Shown: in pieces, positions 8,753 to 17,086 of the stretch
Numbering within the stretch: the first letter of the stretch is position 1
Layout of the letters: each line of letters begins with the position of its first letter
Assembly: GCF_003182355.1 (NCBI RefSeq)
Contig: NZ_QGTW01000011.1
Location: forward strand, 142,975-206,974
Origin: Cytobacillus oceanisediminis
GTDB lineage: Bacteria > Bacillota > Bacilli > Bacillales > Cytobacillaceae
Reading direction: 5' to 3'
DNA length: 64,000 nucleotides
The notes under the pieces: generated by a model
Database searches by the model: none
Seen by the model: only the letters and a program-made list of their open reading frames with translations
What the model was told of the DNA's origin: nothing
Program-made: the position numbers and the translations under genes

Positions 8753-10114
8753 TTATTCAATTCCATATTTTTTTAGCTTTTCATACATGGAAGATTTGCT
8801 GATTCCGAGGGCTTTCGCTGCTTCAAGGCGATCATTGTTAAACTTGCTTAAACTCTGGGTTAGGATCCGCTTTTCTGTTTCTTCCAAAATATCCTTCAGT
8901 TTCTTTTTGCCAACAGGGTAAACAGCCGATTCTTTCATGTAATCTGGCAATGATTCCGTGGAGATGGTTTCATTGCTGGTTAAATGCACAGATGCTTCTA
9001 TGACATTTTCCAGCTCTCTGATATTCCCCGGCCAGCTGTATTGGTGAAATTTTTCGATTACATTATCATCAATCGCACTGATCCTCTTTCCAGACTTTTT
9101 GGTGATTTTTTTTATAAAATAATCAATCAGGATAGACAGATCTTCCAGCCTATCACGCAATGGAGGAACCATAAACGGCACGACATTGATCCGATAAAAT
9201 AAATCTTCCCTGAAACGCTTTTCTTCCATCATTTTTTCGAGCGGCCGGTTGGTTGCAGCAATAATTCTGACATCCACATTAACAGGTGCAGTCGAACCAA
9301 CGCTTTCTATTTCACCTTCCTGGAGAGCACGCAACAGCTTTACTTGCATATTAAGCGGCATATCGCCGATTTCATCCAGAAATAATGTGCCTCCATCTGC
9401 GAGCTGGAACTTTCCTTTTTTGCCGCCTTTTTTCGCACCTGTAAAAGCTCCTTCCTCATATCCAAACAGCTCGGATTCCAGCAGATGCTCCGGGATGGCT
9501 CCGCAGTTTATTTTTACGAACGGCTGATGGCTTCTGTTGCTGAGCTGGTGAATGCTATGGGCAAACAGTTCTTTTCCAGTCCCGCTTTCCCCGCGGATCA
9601 GAACTGAAATATCGCTAGCGGCTACCATTTTTACTTTTTCCTTTAGGCTTTGGATTTGTTTCGAGCTGCCTAAAATATCGCCGAGGCTGTATTTAACACT
9701 TCGGTCAATATCCTGGATGTAGCTTTGGATTTTTGTCAGCATGCTCTTCACATGGCTGTTCATTTGCATCCATTCCTTTGTATCCCTGAAGAACACGGTC
9801 CCAAATGCCCCTATCACTTCCCCGCCCGAAATGATGGGAATGCGATTTGCAATCATATAATTGCCTTTAATATATTGCAGGTCGGCAATTTCTTCCTTTC
9901 CAGTTGCCGCAACAATGTGCATCCGCGAATTCTCAATAACCTGAGCGACATGCATTCCCAGGACCTGCTCCCTCTCGGCCTCCAGAAAATCGCAGTAATT
10001 TTTATTTATATAAATAATTTTCCCATCTTTATCAACAACCACCAGCCATCCGAAAGCATTTTCAACTATGGTTTCAACAATTTCAATTGGCAAATCAAAT
10101 AATGCACTTTTCAT
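8753..10114 (-). CDS. Sigma-54-dependent transcriptional activator (PAS, AAA+, Fis-type HTH)
   Basis: A 453-aa enhancer-binding protein. An N-terminal PAS-like sensor (about 10-115) precedes an AAA+ domain with Walker A GESGTGKE (175-182) and GAFTGA (222-227), the loop that contacts sigma-54. Walker B-type GGTLFLDEIGD follows. The C-terminus, AAKALGISKSSMYEKLKKYG, is a Fis-type helix-turn-helix. The open frame extends to 10276, but the ATG at 10114 has AAGAGGAG upstream and begins at the PAS domain, so it is preferred. It ends next to the -24/-12 promoter of the permease-dehydrogenase pair, so it very likely activates that operon in response to a small-molecule signal. Confidence 0.92.
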   Translation of the reverse strand: MKSALFDLPIEIVETIVENAFGWLVVVDKDGKIIYINKNYCDFLEAEREQVLGMHVAQVIENSRMHIVAATGKEEIADLQYIKGNYMIANRIPIISGGEVIGAFGTVFFRDTKEWMQMNSHVKSMLTKIQSYIQDIDRSVKYSLGDILGSSKQIQSLKEKVKMVAASDISVLIRGESGTGKELFAHSIHQLSNRSHQPFVKINCGAIPEHLLESELFGYEEGAFTGAKKGGKKGKFQLADGGTLFLDEIGDMPLNMQVKLLRALQEGEIESVGSTAPVNVDVRIIAATNRPLEKMMEEKRFREDLFYRINVVPFMVPPLRDRLEDLSILIDYFIKKITKKSGKRISAIDDNVIEKFHQYSWPGNIRELENVIEASVHLTSNETISTESLPDYMKESAVYPVGKKKLKDILEETEKRILTQSLSKFNNDRLEAAKALGISKSSMYEKLKKYGIE

Positions 10115-10253
10115 TTTATCTCCTCTTAAGACAAGCTCAATTTTACCTCTTATTTTATCATATTTTTCTGACAACAAATTCACCAATACAGGTATTCTTC
10201 CCGGTTTTATTGCCCATACCATTATTAATCGGAAGCTTGTGGAGGTGTTTCGC

Positions 10254-10604
10254 ATGAAAGGCATTTTTTTAATCAATCCGAATTGGCAGTCGGGAAATTT
10301 ATCAAAAGAGGAAAGTGCTCAGTTACAAAAACAGACTTTGGAGGCTTATATTGAAGAGCACAATATTCTCACGATAAAACTGAATCAATGGCAGCTGAAT
10401 GACTATTACACGATTCCGCATGCCCTCCTTTATGACTTAAAGCAACATAGAGCGGATCTGGATATTCTGCTTCTTTATTCAGAAGAGGTGCTTGAAGACT
10501 TTATTGACTGCTATCCAGCCAGATGGCTTATATTAAAAAGCTTTTTCAATGAAGTTGTGTTTGCAGACAAGCAAAAGGAAGAATATTTGGAAGGTGCCGG
10601 CTAA
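10254..10604 (+). CDS. Unknown 116-aa protein, faintly resolvase-like
   Basis: Starts at ATG 10254 behind a good GGAGGTG site; the frame is open upstream to 10068 but that part overlaps the divergent regulator gene. I do not recognise the family. The order QKQTLEAYIEEHNI, then a variable stretch, then ADLDILLLYSEEVLEDFID resembles the middle of the serine-recombinase N-terminal domain. The catalytic serine region and arginines are missing, so it would be inactive if related. It is soluble, with no signal peptide or membrane segment, and is transcribed divergently from the sigma-54 activator. Confidence 0.6.
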   Translation: MKGIFLINPNWQSGNLSKEESAQLQKQTLEAYIEEHNILTIKLNQWQLNDYYTIPHALLYDLKQHRADLDILLLYSEEVLEDFIDCYPARWLILKSFFNEVVFADKQKEEYLEGAG

Positions 10605-10641
10605 GACTGCGGATCATGTCTTGGCCGATAAATCCGGTGGA

Positions 10642-10731
10642 TTCGTTGATAAAATTGGATTTTCGTTGATATATCTAAAATTTCGTTGATATATTCATTT
10701 TTTCGTTGCTATCTGGCTTAATTTCGTTGAT
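10642..10731. repeat. Phased TTCGTTGAT array, 20-nt period
   Basis: TTCGTTGAT (once TTCGTTGCT) starts at 10642, 10662, 10682, 10702 and 10723. The 9-base core is constant while the 11-12 base spacers vary. It lies between two convergent genes and has no coding potential. Confidence 0.85.
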
Positions 10732-10745
10732 AAACCTTATAAACA

Positions 10746-10780
10746 GAAAAGCCTGCAGCGGTAAACTGCAGGTTTTTCTT
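10746..10780. terminator. Bidirectional terminator
   Basis: GCCTGCAG and CTGCAGG pair around a 7-base loop, with A and T runs on both sides. It serves the convergent genes ending at 10604 and 10779. Confidence 0.85.
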
Positions 10781-11960
10781 ATGAAGCATGTGCCAATTCC
10801 TTGGACTCCTTCAATTTCCGGTCATATACCAGGGTTGTCATAATAGCAAAACCATATAATACCATCAGAACTGCAAATAGCATGGAGATTCCATAAAGGT
10901 CCACCAAAATACCGCCCAATAAAGGTCCAATCATACGGCCGCCTGTCGCGGTGCTGTTAACAATACCCTGGTAAAACCCTTCCCGCCCTTTTGGCGCCAG
11001 TTGATTGGCAATCGTCGGCACTGCTGGCCAGATAAGCATTTCGCCTATCGTCAGAATCACCATTGCCGCAATAAAAGCAGAAAATTGCTCGGCGCTTGCG
11101 GCTGCTGCAAAGGATCCAATAAAAATGACCATTCCAGCGATCATCTGTGACTTCAGTGTTTTGAACCATTTTACCAAACCGCTGATTAAAGGCTGGCCAA
11201 GAACAATCAGTGCTCCGTTGATAGACCATAGCAGGCTGTATTGCTTTAGAGAAATGTTCATCACCTGGGTATATGCCGCAATAGTGGATTGCCACTGCAC
11301 ATATCCGACCCAGCATAATAAATATCCGACACAAAGAATAAGCAATGCATATAGCTTTGTATGGTTTTTAACAACTCGATTTTCCTGGAGGATGGATGTT
11401 TGCTGGCCTGAAATGGTATTAATGCCCCTGTATCCGAATACGGCTATCAGCAGAAATACAATGTACATGAGTGTATTGGCCAGGAAAATTAGCTGAAACG
11501 AATATGATGCTACAAGCCCGCCGAGAGCTGCACCTATCGCCACACCAGCATTCTGGGCAACATAGATGGCATTAAATGCCTTTCGCCCTCCTTCCTTCCA
11601 AACCGATCCCGCCATTGCAAACATCGATGGAAAAACGATCCCCGAACCAAAGCCGACAAATGTCAGAAACACCACATAGGCAGGCCAGCCATGCCAGAAG
11701 GTAAGGCCGAGAAGCGCCATTACGGTGATGCCAATACCAAGAAGAATGGACCGATAGCCGCCTATTTTATCAAAGAGGCTTCCGCCAAACAAATTGCCGA
11801 CTACACTTGCAGCAGCATTCAGCATAAGGACAAGACCTGCAACAGATAAAGATTTTCCTAAATGCTCATGAATGTAAATGGTATTTAAAGGCCACAAAAA
11901 AGAAGAGCCGGTTACATTCACTGCCATCCCAATAATTAAGAGCCATAAGGTACGCGGCAT
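10779..11960 (-). CDS. MFS transporter, YttB-like
   Basis: A 393-aa major facilitator with about 12 membrane segments. The first helix pair is MPRTLWLLIIGMAVNVTGSS and the loop 2-3 motif is GGSLFDKIGGYRSILLG. A multidrug-type efflux role is common for this branch, but no substrate can be read from the sequence. The frame runs upstream to 12068, but the ATG at 11960 has AAAGGGGCG before it and starts at the first helix. A 31-bp palindrome at 11990-12020 lies just upstream. B. subtilis has an MFS gene, yttB, in the same neighbourhood, so orthology is possible. Confidence 0.8.
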   Translation of the reverse strand: MPRTLWLLIIGMAVNVTGSSFLWPLNTIYIHEHLGKSLSVAGLVLMLNAAASVVGNLFGGSLFDKIGGYRSILLGIGITVMALLGLTFWHGWPAYVVFLTFVGFGSGIVFPSMFAMAGSVWKEGGRKAFNAIYVAQNAGVAIGAALGGLVASYSFQLIFLANTLMYIVFLLIAVFGYRGINTISGQQTSILQENRVVKNHTKLYALLILCVGYLLCWVGYVQWQSTIAAYTQVMNISLKQYSLLWSINGALIVLGQPLISGLVKWFKTLKSQMIAGMVIFIGSFAAAASAEQFSAFIAAMVILTIGEMLIWPAVPTIANQLAPKGREGFYQGIVNSTATGGRMIGPLLGGILVDLYGISMLFAVLMVLYGFAIMTTLVYDRKLKESKELAHAS

Positions 11961-11989
11961 GTAAAAACGCCCCTTTAAATTATTTATTT

Positions 11990-12020
11990 TACTTACGGGG
12001 GACAATTGCCCCCAGAAGTA
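11990..12020. promoter_or_regulatory. Palindrome upstream of the MFS gene
   Basis: A symmetric element centred on CAATTG: TACTT, two bases, GGGGG, the centre, CCCCC, two bases, AAGTA. It lies 30-60 nt before the start codon. It could be a repressor operator or a leader hairpin. Confidence 0.5.
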
Positions 12021-12120
12021 TATTTCGAAATCCAAAATAATTTTAGTTGTTTTTTCCTGTCCTTGCAATAGATTTTCATTCGATTATTATAGACAGAATA
12101 ATTTCTTTTTTGATGCATAT

Positions 12121-12155
12121 TAAAGCCCCGATACGAAAACGCATCGGGGCTTTTC
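12121..12155. terminator. Terminator of the ytzC transcript
   Basis: AAAGCCCCGAT and ATCGGGGCTTTT form a strong hairpin with runs on both sides, just after the stop of the 59-aa gene. Confidence 0.85.
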
Positions 12156-12166
12156 CATATTTTTAT

Positions 12167-12346
12167 TTAGGAGGATTGTTCCGGTTCCGGATGGAATTTT
12201 GATTTGACTGGCTGGCCGCCTCTGTTTTCATACTTCTTTTTCGATTGCTTTACTGCATCAAAATCCTGTCCAAGTTCAAGGTCCTGGCTGTTGACCCCGT
12301 TTCGTGTTTTTTGTTCGGGATTATTTTGCTTTGAACGTTTTTTCAA
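12167..12346 (-). CDS. Small hydrophilic protein of unknown function
   Basis: About 59 aa, rich in Lys, Gln, Asn and Pro, with no hydrophobic stretch. It is probably disordered. The first in-frame codon is GTG at 12355, but AAGGAG is only correctly spaced for the TTG at 12346, so that start is preferred. It begins 12 nt after the ytzC stop, so the two are co-transcribed. The segment DFDAVKQSKKKYENRGGQ is faintly like small acid-soluble spore proteins, but I would not assign it to them. Confidence 0.65.
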   Translation of the reverse strand: MKKRSKQNNPEQKTRNGVNSQDLELGQDFDAVKQSKKKYENRGGQPVKSKFHPEPEQSS

Positions 12347-12358
12347 ATCGATCACTCC

Positions 12359-12622
12359 TTAATGAGGAAGTATAATCATCTGATTTTGGAGCTGCTGCAG
12401 CTGAAGCCTCATACGGTGAAGCTGTTCCCGCTGCTGGGAATTGGCGCTATGGGCCATTTGAGTAATATCATTATAAGCAGCTTCCAAAGATTGAAGAGCA
12501 CTGGAGAAATCTTCATCATTATAGTGCTCCTGTGTCCGTCCGGCATCAAACTGCTCCTGTGCATAGCGGATTGCATCCTCACATTGCTGCAAGAGTGTAT
12601 CCATCGATTCACGAGTTGCCAT
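12359..12622 (-). CDS. ytzC: DUF2524 family protein YtzC
   Basis: An 87-aa helical, charged protein beginning MATRESMDTLLQQCEDAIRY; it matches the YtzC family of Bacillaceae, whose function is unknown. Predicted to be two or three amphipathic helices. The open frame reaches 12664 but AAGGAGGGGAAAGTAAA lies immediately before the ATG at 12622. It sits just before divergent ytqA, as recalled for B. subtilis. Confidence 0.8.
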   Translation of the reverse strand: MATRESMDTLLQQCEDAIRYAQEQFDAGRTQEHYNDEDFSSALQSLEAAYNDITQMAHSANSQQREQLHRMRLQLQQLQNQMIILPH

Positions 12623-12884
12623 TTTACTTTCCCCTCCTTGAAGAATGGGTATAGAAGCATGCATGCTTCATGTATTAGTTTGTTCATTTTTCCGCAATCC
12701 TTACTACCCTATTTCCTGCCAATTCCCCTTGGATAAGGCTTTACGTTCATGTTAAGATTAATTTTATGAAAAACAAGAAAAGCGAAAGGCGTCCGCATTC
12801 TGCGAATAAGCCTTGAGCAGGGCATTTGAAAATTACTATTTCAACCTATATATATATATAAGTTCTCAAAGGGAGGGAACAGGT

Positions 12885-13853
12885 ATGGATCAAACTAATC
12901 CTTTTCCATTTGCATCTGATAATAAGCGCTACCACACATGGAATTATCATTTACGAAATGAATTTGGCCATAAAGTTTTCAAAGTAGCATTGGACGGCGG
13001 CTTCGATTGCCCTAACCGAGACGGTACTGTTGCACATGGCGGGTGCACATTTTGCAGTGCGGCAGGCTCAGGGGATTTTGCCGGAAACCGTGCAGATGAT
13101 TTGGAAATACAATTTAACGAAATTAAGACAAAAATGCACCATAAATGGAAAGATGGCAAGTATATGGCCTACTTTCAGGCTTTCACAAACACACATGCTC
13201 CTGTAGAAATGCTGCGTGAAATGTATGAAAGGGTGCTTGAGAAGGAAGGAGTTGTTGGCCTTTCCATCGCGACGCGCCCTGACTGCCTGCCTGATGATGT
13301 AGTCGAATACTTGGCTGAGCTTAACCAAAGAACCTACCTTTGGGTAGAGCTGGGATTACAGACTGTTCATGAGCGGACAGGCCTGCTGATCAACCGTGCA
13401 CATGACTACCAATGCTATGTGGAAGGAGTAAACAAACTCCGCAAACATGGGATCCGAGTTTGTTCCCATATTATTAATGGCCTTCCGCTTGAAACGCCTG
13501 AAATGATGATGGAAACTGCACGTGAGGTTGCAAAGCTTGATGTACAGGGAATTAAGATTCACCTTCTTCATTTATTAAAGGGGACACCAATGGTCAAGCA
13601 ATTTGAAAAAGGAATGCTCGAGTTCCTGTCTCTTGAAGAGTATGTAAACTTAGTATGCGACCAGCTGGAGATTTTACCTCCGGAAATGATTGTACATCGA
13701 ATTACGGGCGATGGTCCGATTGATTTGATGATTGGGCCGATGTGGAGCGTCAATAAGTGGGAGGTTCTCAATAGCATTGATGCAGAATTGAAGCGCAGAA
13801 ACAGCTGGCAAGGGAAATTTTTTAGCCCCAGCCAATTGGAGGCAATGTCATGA
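12885..13853 (+). CDS. ytqA: Radical SAM protein YtqA (TIGR01212 family)
   Basis: A 322-aa Elp3-like radical SAM enzyme. The iron-sulfur cluster cysteines are Cys42, Cys54 and Cys57 in CPNRDGTVAHGGCTFC, the spacing typical of this family. Cytosolic; in B. subtilis YtqA has been linked with tRNA wobble-uridine modification, but the sequence alone does not prove that. The ATG is preceded by GGGAGGGAACAGGT; the longer frame from 12813 has no such site. The gene overlaps ytqB by 4 nt (ATGA), indicating translational coupling. Confidence 0.88.
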   Translation: MDQTNPFPFASDNKRYHTWNYHLRNEFGHKVFKVALDGGFDCPNRDGTVAHGGCTFCSAAGSGDFAGNRADDLEIQFNEIKTKMHHKWKDGKYMAYFQAFTNTHAPVEMLREMYERVLEKEGVVGLSIATRPDCLPDDVVEYLAELNQRTYLWVELGLQTVHERTGLLINRAHDYQCYVEGVNKLRKHGIRVCSHIINGLPLETPEMMMETAREVAKLDVQGIKIHLLHLLKGTPMVKQFEKGMLEFLSLEEYVNLVCDQLEILPPEMIVHRITGDGPIDLMIGPMWSVNKWEVLNSIDAELKRRNSWQGKFFSPSQLEAMS

Positions 13854-14422
13854 AACTTGAAAGAATTTTACCTTTTGCAAGGCAGCTGCTTGAAAAAGCA
13901 GTGTCCCCTGGAGACATCGTCATTGATGCTACTTTAGGGAACGGGCACGATACAGTTTATCTGGCCAATTTAGTCGGGCCAAACGGAAGGGTTTACGGAT
14001 TCGATATTCAGGAGGAGGCAGTTTTTAATACGAAAGTACGCCTTGGAGAGCATGAGCTGGCTGACCGGGCTACCCTTTTCCACTCTGGACACGAATATAT
14101 CCTTCAAAATGTCCCGCCTGTCCATCATGGTAAAATAACCGCTGCCATTTTTAATTTAGGCTATTTGCCTGGCGGGGATAAATCAATTGTTACCCGGCCG
14201 CAAACAACTATTTCTGCCATCGACCAGCTATTGGAGCTGATGGCACCTGAAGGAATTATTCTTTTGGTCATTTATCACGGCCATATAGAAGGAGCGGTCG
14301 AACGTGATTATCTGCTCCGTTATGTCAAGCAGCTGGACCAAAGCCTGGTCCATGTTCTGCAATATCAGTTTATTAATCAAAAGAATAATCCCCCATTTAT
14401 TGTGGCGATTGAAAAACGGTAA
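13850..14422 (+). CDS. ytqB: Class I SAM-dependent methyltransferase YtqB
   Basis: A 190-aa methyltransferase. Motif I is VIDATLGNGHDTVYLANLVG (residues 24-43) and the acidic ribose-binding end is YGFDIQEEAV. A catalytic-region motif, FNLGYLPGGDKSI, resembles that of the rRNA or tRNA methylase YtqB family. Coupled to ytqA by a 4-nt overlap, so the two probably act in the same RNA-modification path, which is an inference. A terminator follows within 10 nt of the stop. Confidence 0.85.
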   Translation: MKLERILPFARQLLEKAVSPGDIVIDATLGNGHDTVYLANLVGPNGRVYGFDIQEEAVFNTKVRLGEHELADRATLFHSGHEYILQNVPPVHHGKITAAIFNLGYLPGGDKSIVTRPQTTISAIDQLLELMAPEGIILLVIYHGHIEGAVERDYLLRYVKQLDQSLVHVLQYQFINQKNNPPFIVAIEKR

Positions 14423-14430
14423 ACAAATGC

Positions 14431-14460
14431 AAAAAGCCTGCGTGAATGCAGGCTTTTATT
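14431..14460. terminator. Convergent terminator ytqB / ytpB
   Basis: AAAAAGCCTGC and GCAGGCTTTTATT form a hairpin; it overlaps the ytpB stop region and can serve both genes. Confidence 0.8.
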
Positions 14461-15553
14461 ATTTTATAAATGCTTTGACCATCCCGGCCGGCACCAATTT
14501 TTGCATAGCCCGGTAAGCCCGTCCGTTCATGTAAAAGAAATAACTGACCATTCCGCCTGTTTTAATCATGCTTTTCGCTAATCTCCGTACGTTCCTTTGT
14601 TTTCTAACTTTTTCATCTGATAAATAGATGCCCAGCAATCCGCGATTAATCAATTTGTGGAAATGCTTATGGGGAAGCTTTTCGGTATGCTTGTCCGCTT
14701 CAAGGACAAAGTGCTTGAGGCGCGAAAACAGCTTTTCTTCATTTTCATAATAAAAGCAGAAATTTAAGTCCCCGCCAGCTCGATCTTCCTCCTGATCAAT
14801 CAGGTAGTCCAGAAGAATATGGAGGCCCTGAATATAAGGAAAATAGCCATTGCGGATATTTTCCGCATGTTCCCTTTCAAAATCATCTCTTAACGCGTAA
14901 GAGACCAGGCAGAAAATTCCGAGCGTCGACCCGGAACAAGCTGAAAACTCATACCATTCCATCTCCGGAATATCCGACCTGTATTGATCAAACCAGGTTT
15001 GCAGGCGTGGAACTCGCTCCTCCACAACCACATGTTTATGTATTTGCAGATCACAGTAATAGCGGCATAATTCTAGCAAATGGCTTTTTATATGAGTGTA
15101 ATGCTCCAGGCCGGACAAAACTTCCCTGCAGGCAGCTGCTAAATCCGCAAGATAATTTCCATCATCCTGTTCATTTCTCAAGCGGTAATAATTTTTACTG
15201 GAGGCATCGGTGTTCAGCGCATCCTCCATTGACTCATGCAAAGCGGCAAAATCTCCAGGATCCAGTGAAGTACTACGGTCACATAGATTGTCCAAATAAT
15301 CGCTGATTGTCTGATAAGCGACAATAAATTTAATGGCATCCTCGTACTTTGCCTTAGCCATTAAAGACATAATCGCCCCACCTTCACAGTGGAAGGTTTT
15401 ATGCTCAATGCTGGCAAGAGCCTGCTTCCTTAATTCCGGATCCGGGATGGCTTCTGCCCTGCTTTTCCAATATGCTAACTCTTTATGGACTGCAGGCAGA
15501 ACTTTCCGATATACATGTGACATCAAACTAATTGGCATGGAAGGGACACTCAT
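14459..15553 (-). CDS. ytpB: Tetraprenyl-beta-curcumene synthase-like protein (DUF2600)
   Basis: A 364-aa alpha-helical protein of the YtpB family. In B. subtilis this enzyme cyclises heptaprenyl diphosphate to tetraprenyl-beta-curcumene, a C35 terpene linked with spores. An Asp-rich segment, TISDYLDNLCDRS (about residues 83-95), and KTFHCEGGA are conserved family landmarks. An upstream in-frame ATG at 15586 exists, but AAAGGAGGT lies 11 nt before the ATG at 15553 and the resulting length matches the family. Downstream of ytpA in the same orientation but 540 nt apart, with a repeat array between. Confidence 0.85.
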   Translation of the reverse strand: MSVPSMPISLMSHVYRKVLPAVHKELAYWKSRAEAIPDPELRKQALASIEHKTFHCEGGAIMSLMAKAKYEDAIKFIVAYQTISDYLDNLCDRSTSLDPGDFAALHESMEDALNTDASSKNYYRLRNEQDDGNYLADLAAACREVLSGLEHYTHIKSHLLELCRYYCDLQIHKHVVVEERVPRLQTWFDQYRSDIPEMEWYEFSACSGSTLGIFCLVSYALRDDFEREHAENIRNGYFPYIQGLHILLDYLIDQEEDRAGGDLNFCFYYENEEKLFSRLKHFVLEADKHTEKLPHKHFHKLINRGLLGIYLSDEKVRKQRNVRRLAKSMIKTGGMVSYFFYMNGRAYRAMQKLVPAGMVKAFIK

Positions 15554-15699
15554 GACATTACCTACCTCCTTTGGCACAGGGCGCATGCTGTTTAGTTATT
15601 TATAAAAGTTGGTTGCATCCTCTTAACGCTATCCCCGAAAGCTGCCGGGTCAGCCCCACCTATTTTTCATCTGACAGCCGATTTATTTTGAGAGGAAAC

Positions 15700-16060
15700 A
15701 TATTGATTAACGACCTTTGGGTCATCGTAAACCCATTTTGAGCGTTAATTCAGCTGATTAACGAAGATATTCTTACTTCTAACCCTATTTGGTCGTTAAT
15801 CATGTTCATTAACTACCATACTCTGCATTGCAAGCTCATTTTAGGCGTTAATCCAGCTGATTAACGACGATATTCTTACCTTTAACCTTAGTTTGGTCGT
15901 TAATCATGTTCATTAACTACCATACTCTGCATTGCAAGCTCATTTTGGGCGTTAATCCAGCTGATTAACGACGATATTTTTACTTCTAACCCTAGTTGGT
16001 CGTTAATCATGTTCATTAACGCCCCTTTTGCTTATCGTAAACCCATTTTGGGTGTTAATC
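15700..16060. repeat. GTTAAT/ATTAAC array with a roughly 102-105 bp higher-order repeat
   Basis: The motifs GCGTTAATCCAGCTGATTAA and TCGTTAATCATGTTCATTAA alternate. The first recurs at about 15744, 15846 and 15951, giving tandem copies of about 102 and 105 bp. The right end degrades near 16060. It fills the ytpA-ytpB gap, with no coding potential. Confidence 0.8.
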
Positions 16061-16095
16061 TTACTCCAAGAGGGCAGAGTTTAAATTTTTCCCTT

Positions 16096-16899
16096 TTACA
16101 CAACATACCCTAGCGCTTTTAATTGGCTGTTAACAAAATCTTTTGTATACTCGAAAACTTCTTCCCGCTCAGGTTCGTTAAAAACTTCATGATAGCATTT
16201 TGGCCATTCTTTGAACCTTTTTTCGGAGAAGGGTGCCAGGTTAAACCAATCCCTGACAGTTGTTTTATTGACAATTTTGTCATCGCCGCCCTGCAAAACA
16301 AGGAGCGGCACATCCTGTATTTTATCCAGGTTTTCAAAGGCTAGCTTTATGGATGCCACAAGTTCACGGTACCATCGGATTGAAACCTTGGTTACGTACA
16401 GAGAATCGTTCAAATCTGCATCACGTACATCCTGATTTCTGGTTGCCATCTCGACGGACAAGCCGGCATCCATTTTCAGGCTTGGCACCACTGAGTTAAG
16501 GCCCAGCGATAAAAAGTTAAGGAATTTGGAAGGCTGTTTGACTAGACCTAAACATGGAGACGAAAGAATCACTCCAGCCAAATTCATTCTTTCTTCCTGA
16601 AGCAGCCGAATGGCAATCAGGCCGCCCATGCTATGCCCTAAAAGAAAAACCGGCAATTCGAACTCATTTGCAGCCTGTACCCAATCCTTTACTTCAAGGA
16701 TGTATTCATCAAAGGAATCAATATGGCCTCTTCTTGACCTTGTCGTCATGCCCTGGCCAGGAAGATCTCCCATGATGACATGGAAACCGGCCAAGCGCCA
16801 CATTTCTATCAGCCAGCCATAGCGGCGATGATGCTCCATTGCCCCATGCACCATGACAATAACGCCCTTTGCTTCTCCTTCAGTTTCCCATTTCCACAT
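16096..16899 (-). CDS. ytpA: Monoacylglycerol lipase / lysophospholipase-like hydrolase YtpA
   Basis: A 267-aa alpha/beta hydrolase. The nucleophile elbow is GHSMGG with Ser90; the strand VMVHGAMEHHRRYG forms the oxyanion region; acid and base are expected in LVLQGGDDKIV and KCYHEVFNEP. B. subtilis YtpA is a phospholipase that yields lysophosphatidylglycerol (bacilysocin). No signal peptide is visible, so it probably acts at the inner face of the membrane or in the cytosol. The gene faces away from ytoA. Confidence 0.85.
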   Translation of the reverse strand: MWKWETEGEAKGVIVMVHGAMEHHRRYGWLIEMWRLAGFHVIMGDLPGQGMTTRSRRGHIDSFDEYILEVKDWVQAANEFELPVFLLGHSMGGLIAIRLLQEERMNLAGVILSSPCLGLVKQPSKFLNFLSLGLNSVVPSLKMDAGLSVEMATRNQDVRDADLNDSLYVTKVSIRWYRELVASIKLAFENLDKIQDVPLLVLQGGDDKIVNKTTVRDWFNLAPFSEKRFKEWPKCYHEVFNEPEREEVFEYTKDFVNSQLKALGYVV

Positions 16900-17086
16900 A
16901 GTCCATCCCCCTAGCCTTTTATTACATACGAACCATCTTATGTAAATATATTATAGCCTAGATGCTTAAATTGTTCATGAATCAAACACTGATAAAAATA
17001 CGCCGATTCTTTTTGCTAAAATAACGTTAAAAATACTTATTGTGATAGAATCAAAATAATCAAACTACTTATAGGAGTGTTCAAAG

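Noticed and set aside
10642..10731. Phased array considered as a CRISPR
   Set aside because: The repeat core is 9 bases with 11-base spacers, far below CRISPR size, and no cas genes are present.
12409..12687. 92-aa frame overlapping ytzC
   Set aside because: It is the other frame of ytzC on the same strand, with no ribosome site; ytzC matches its family.
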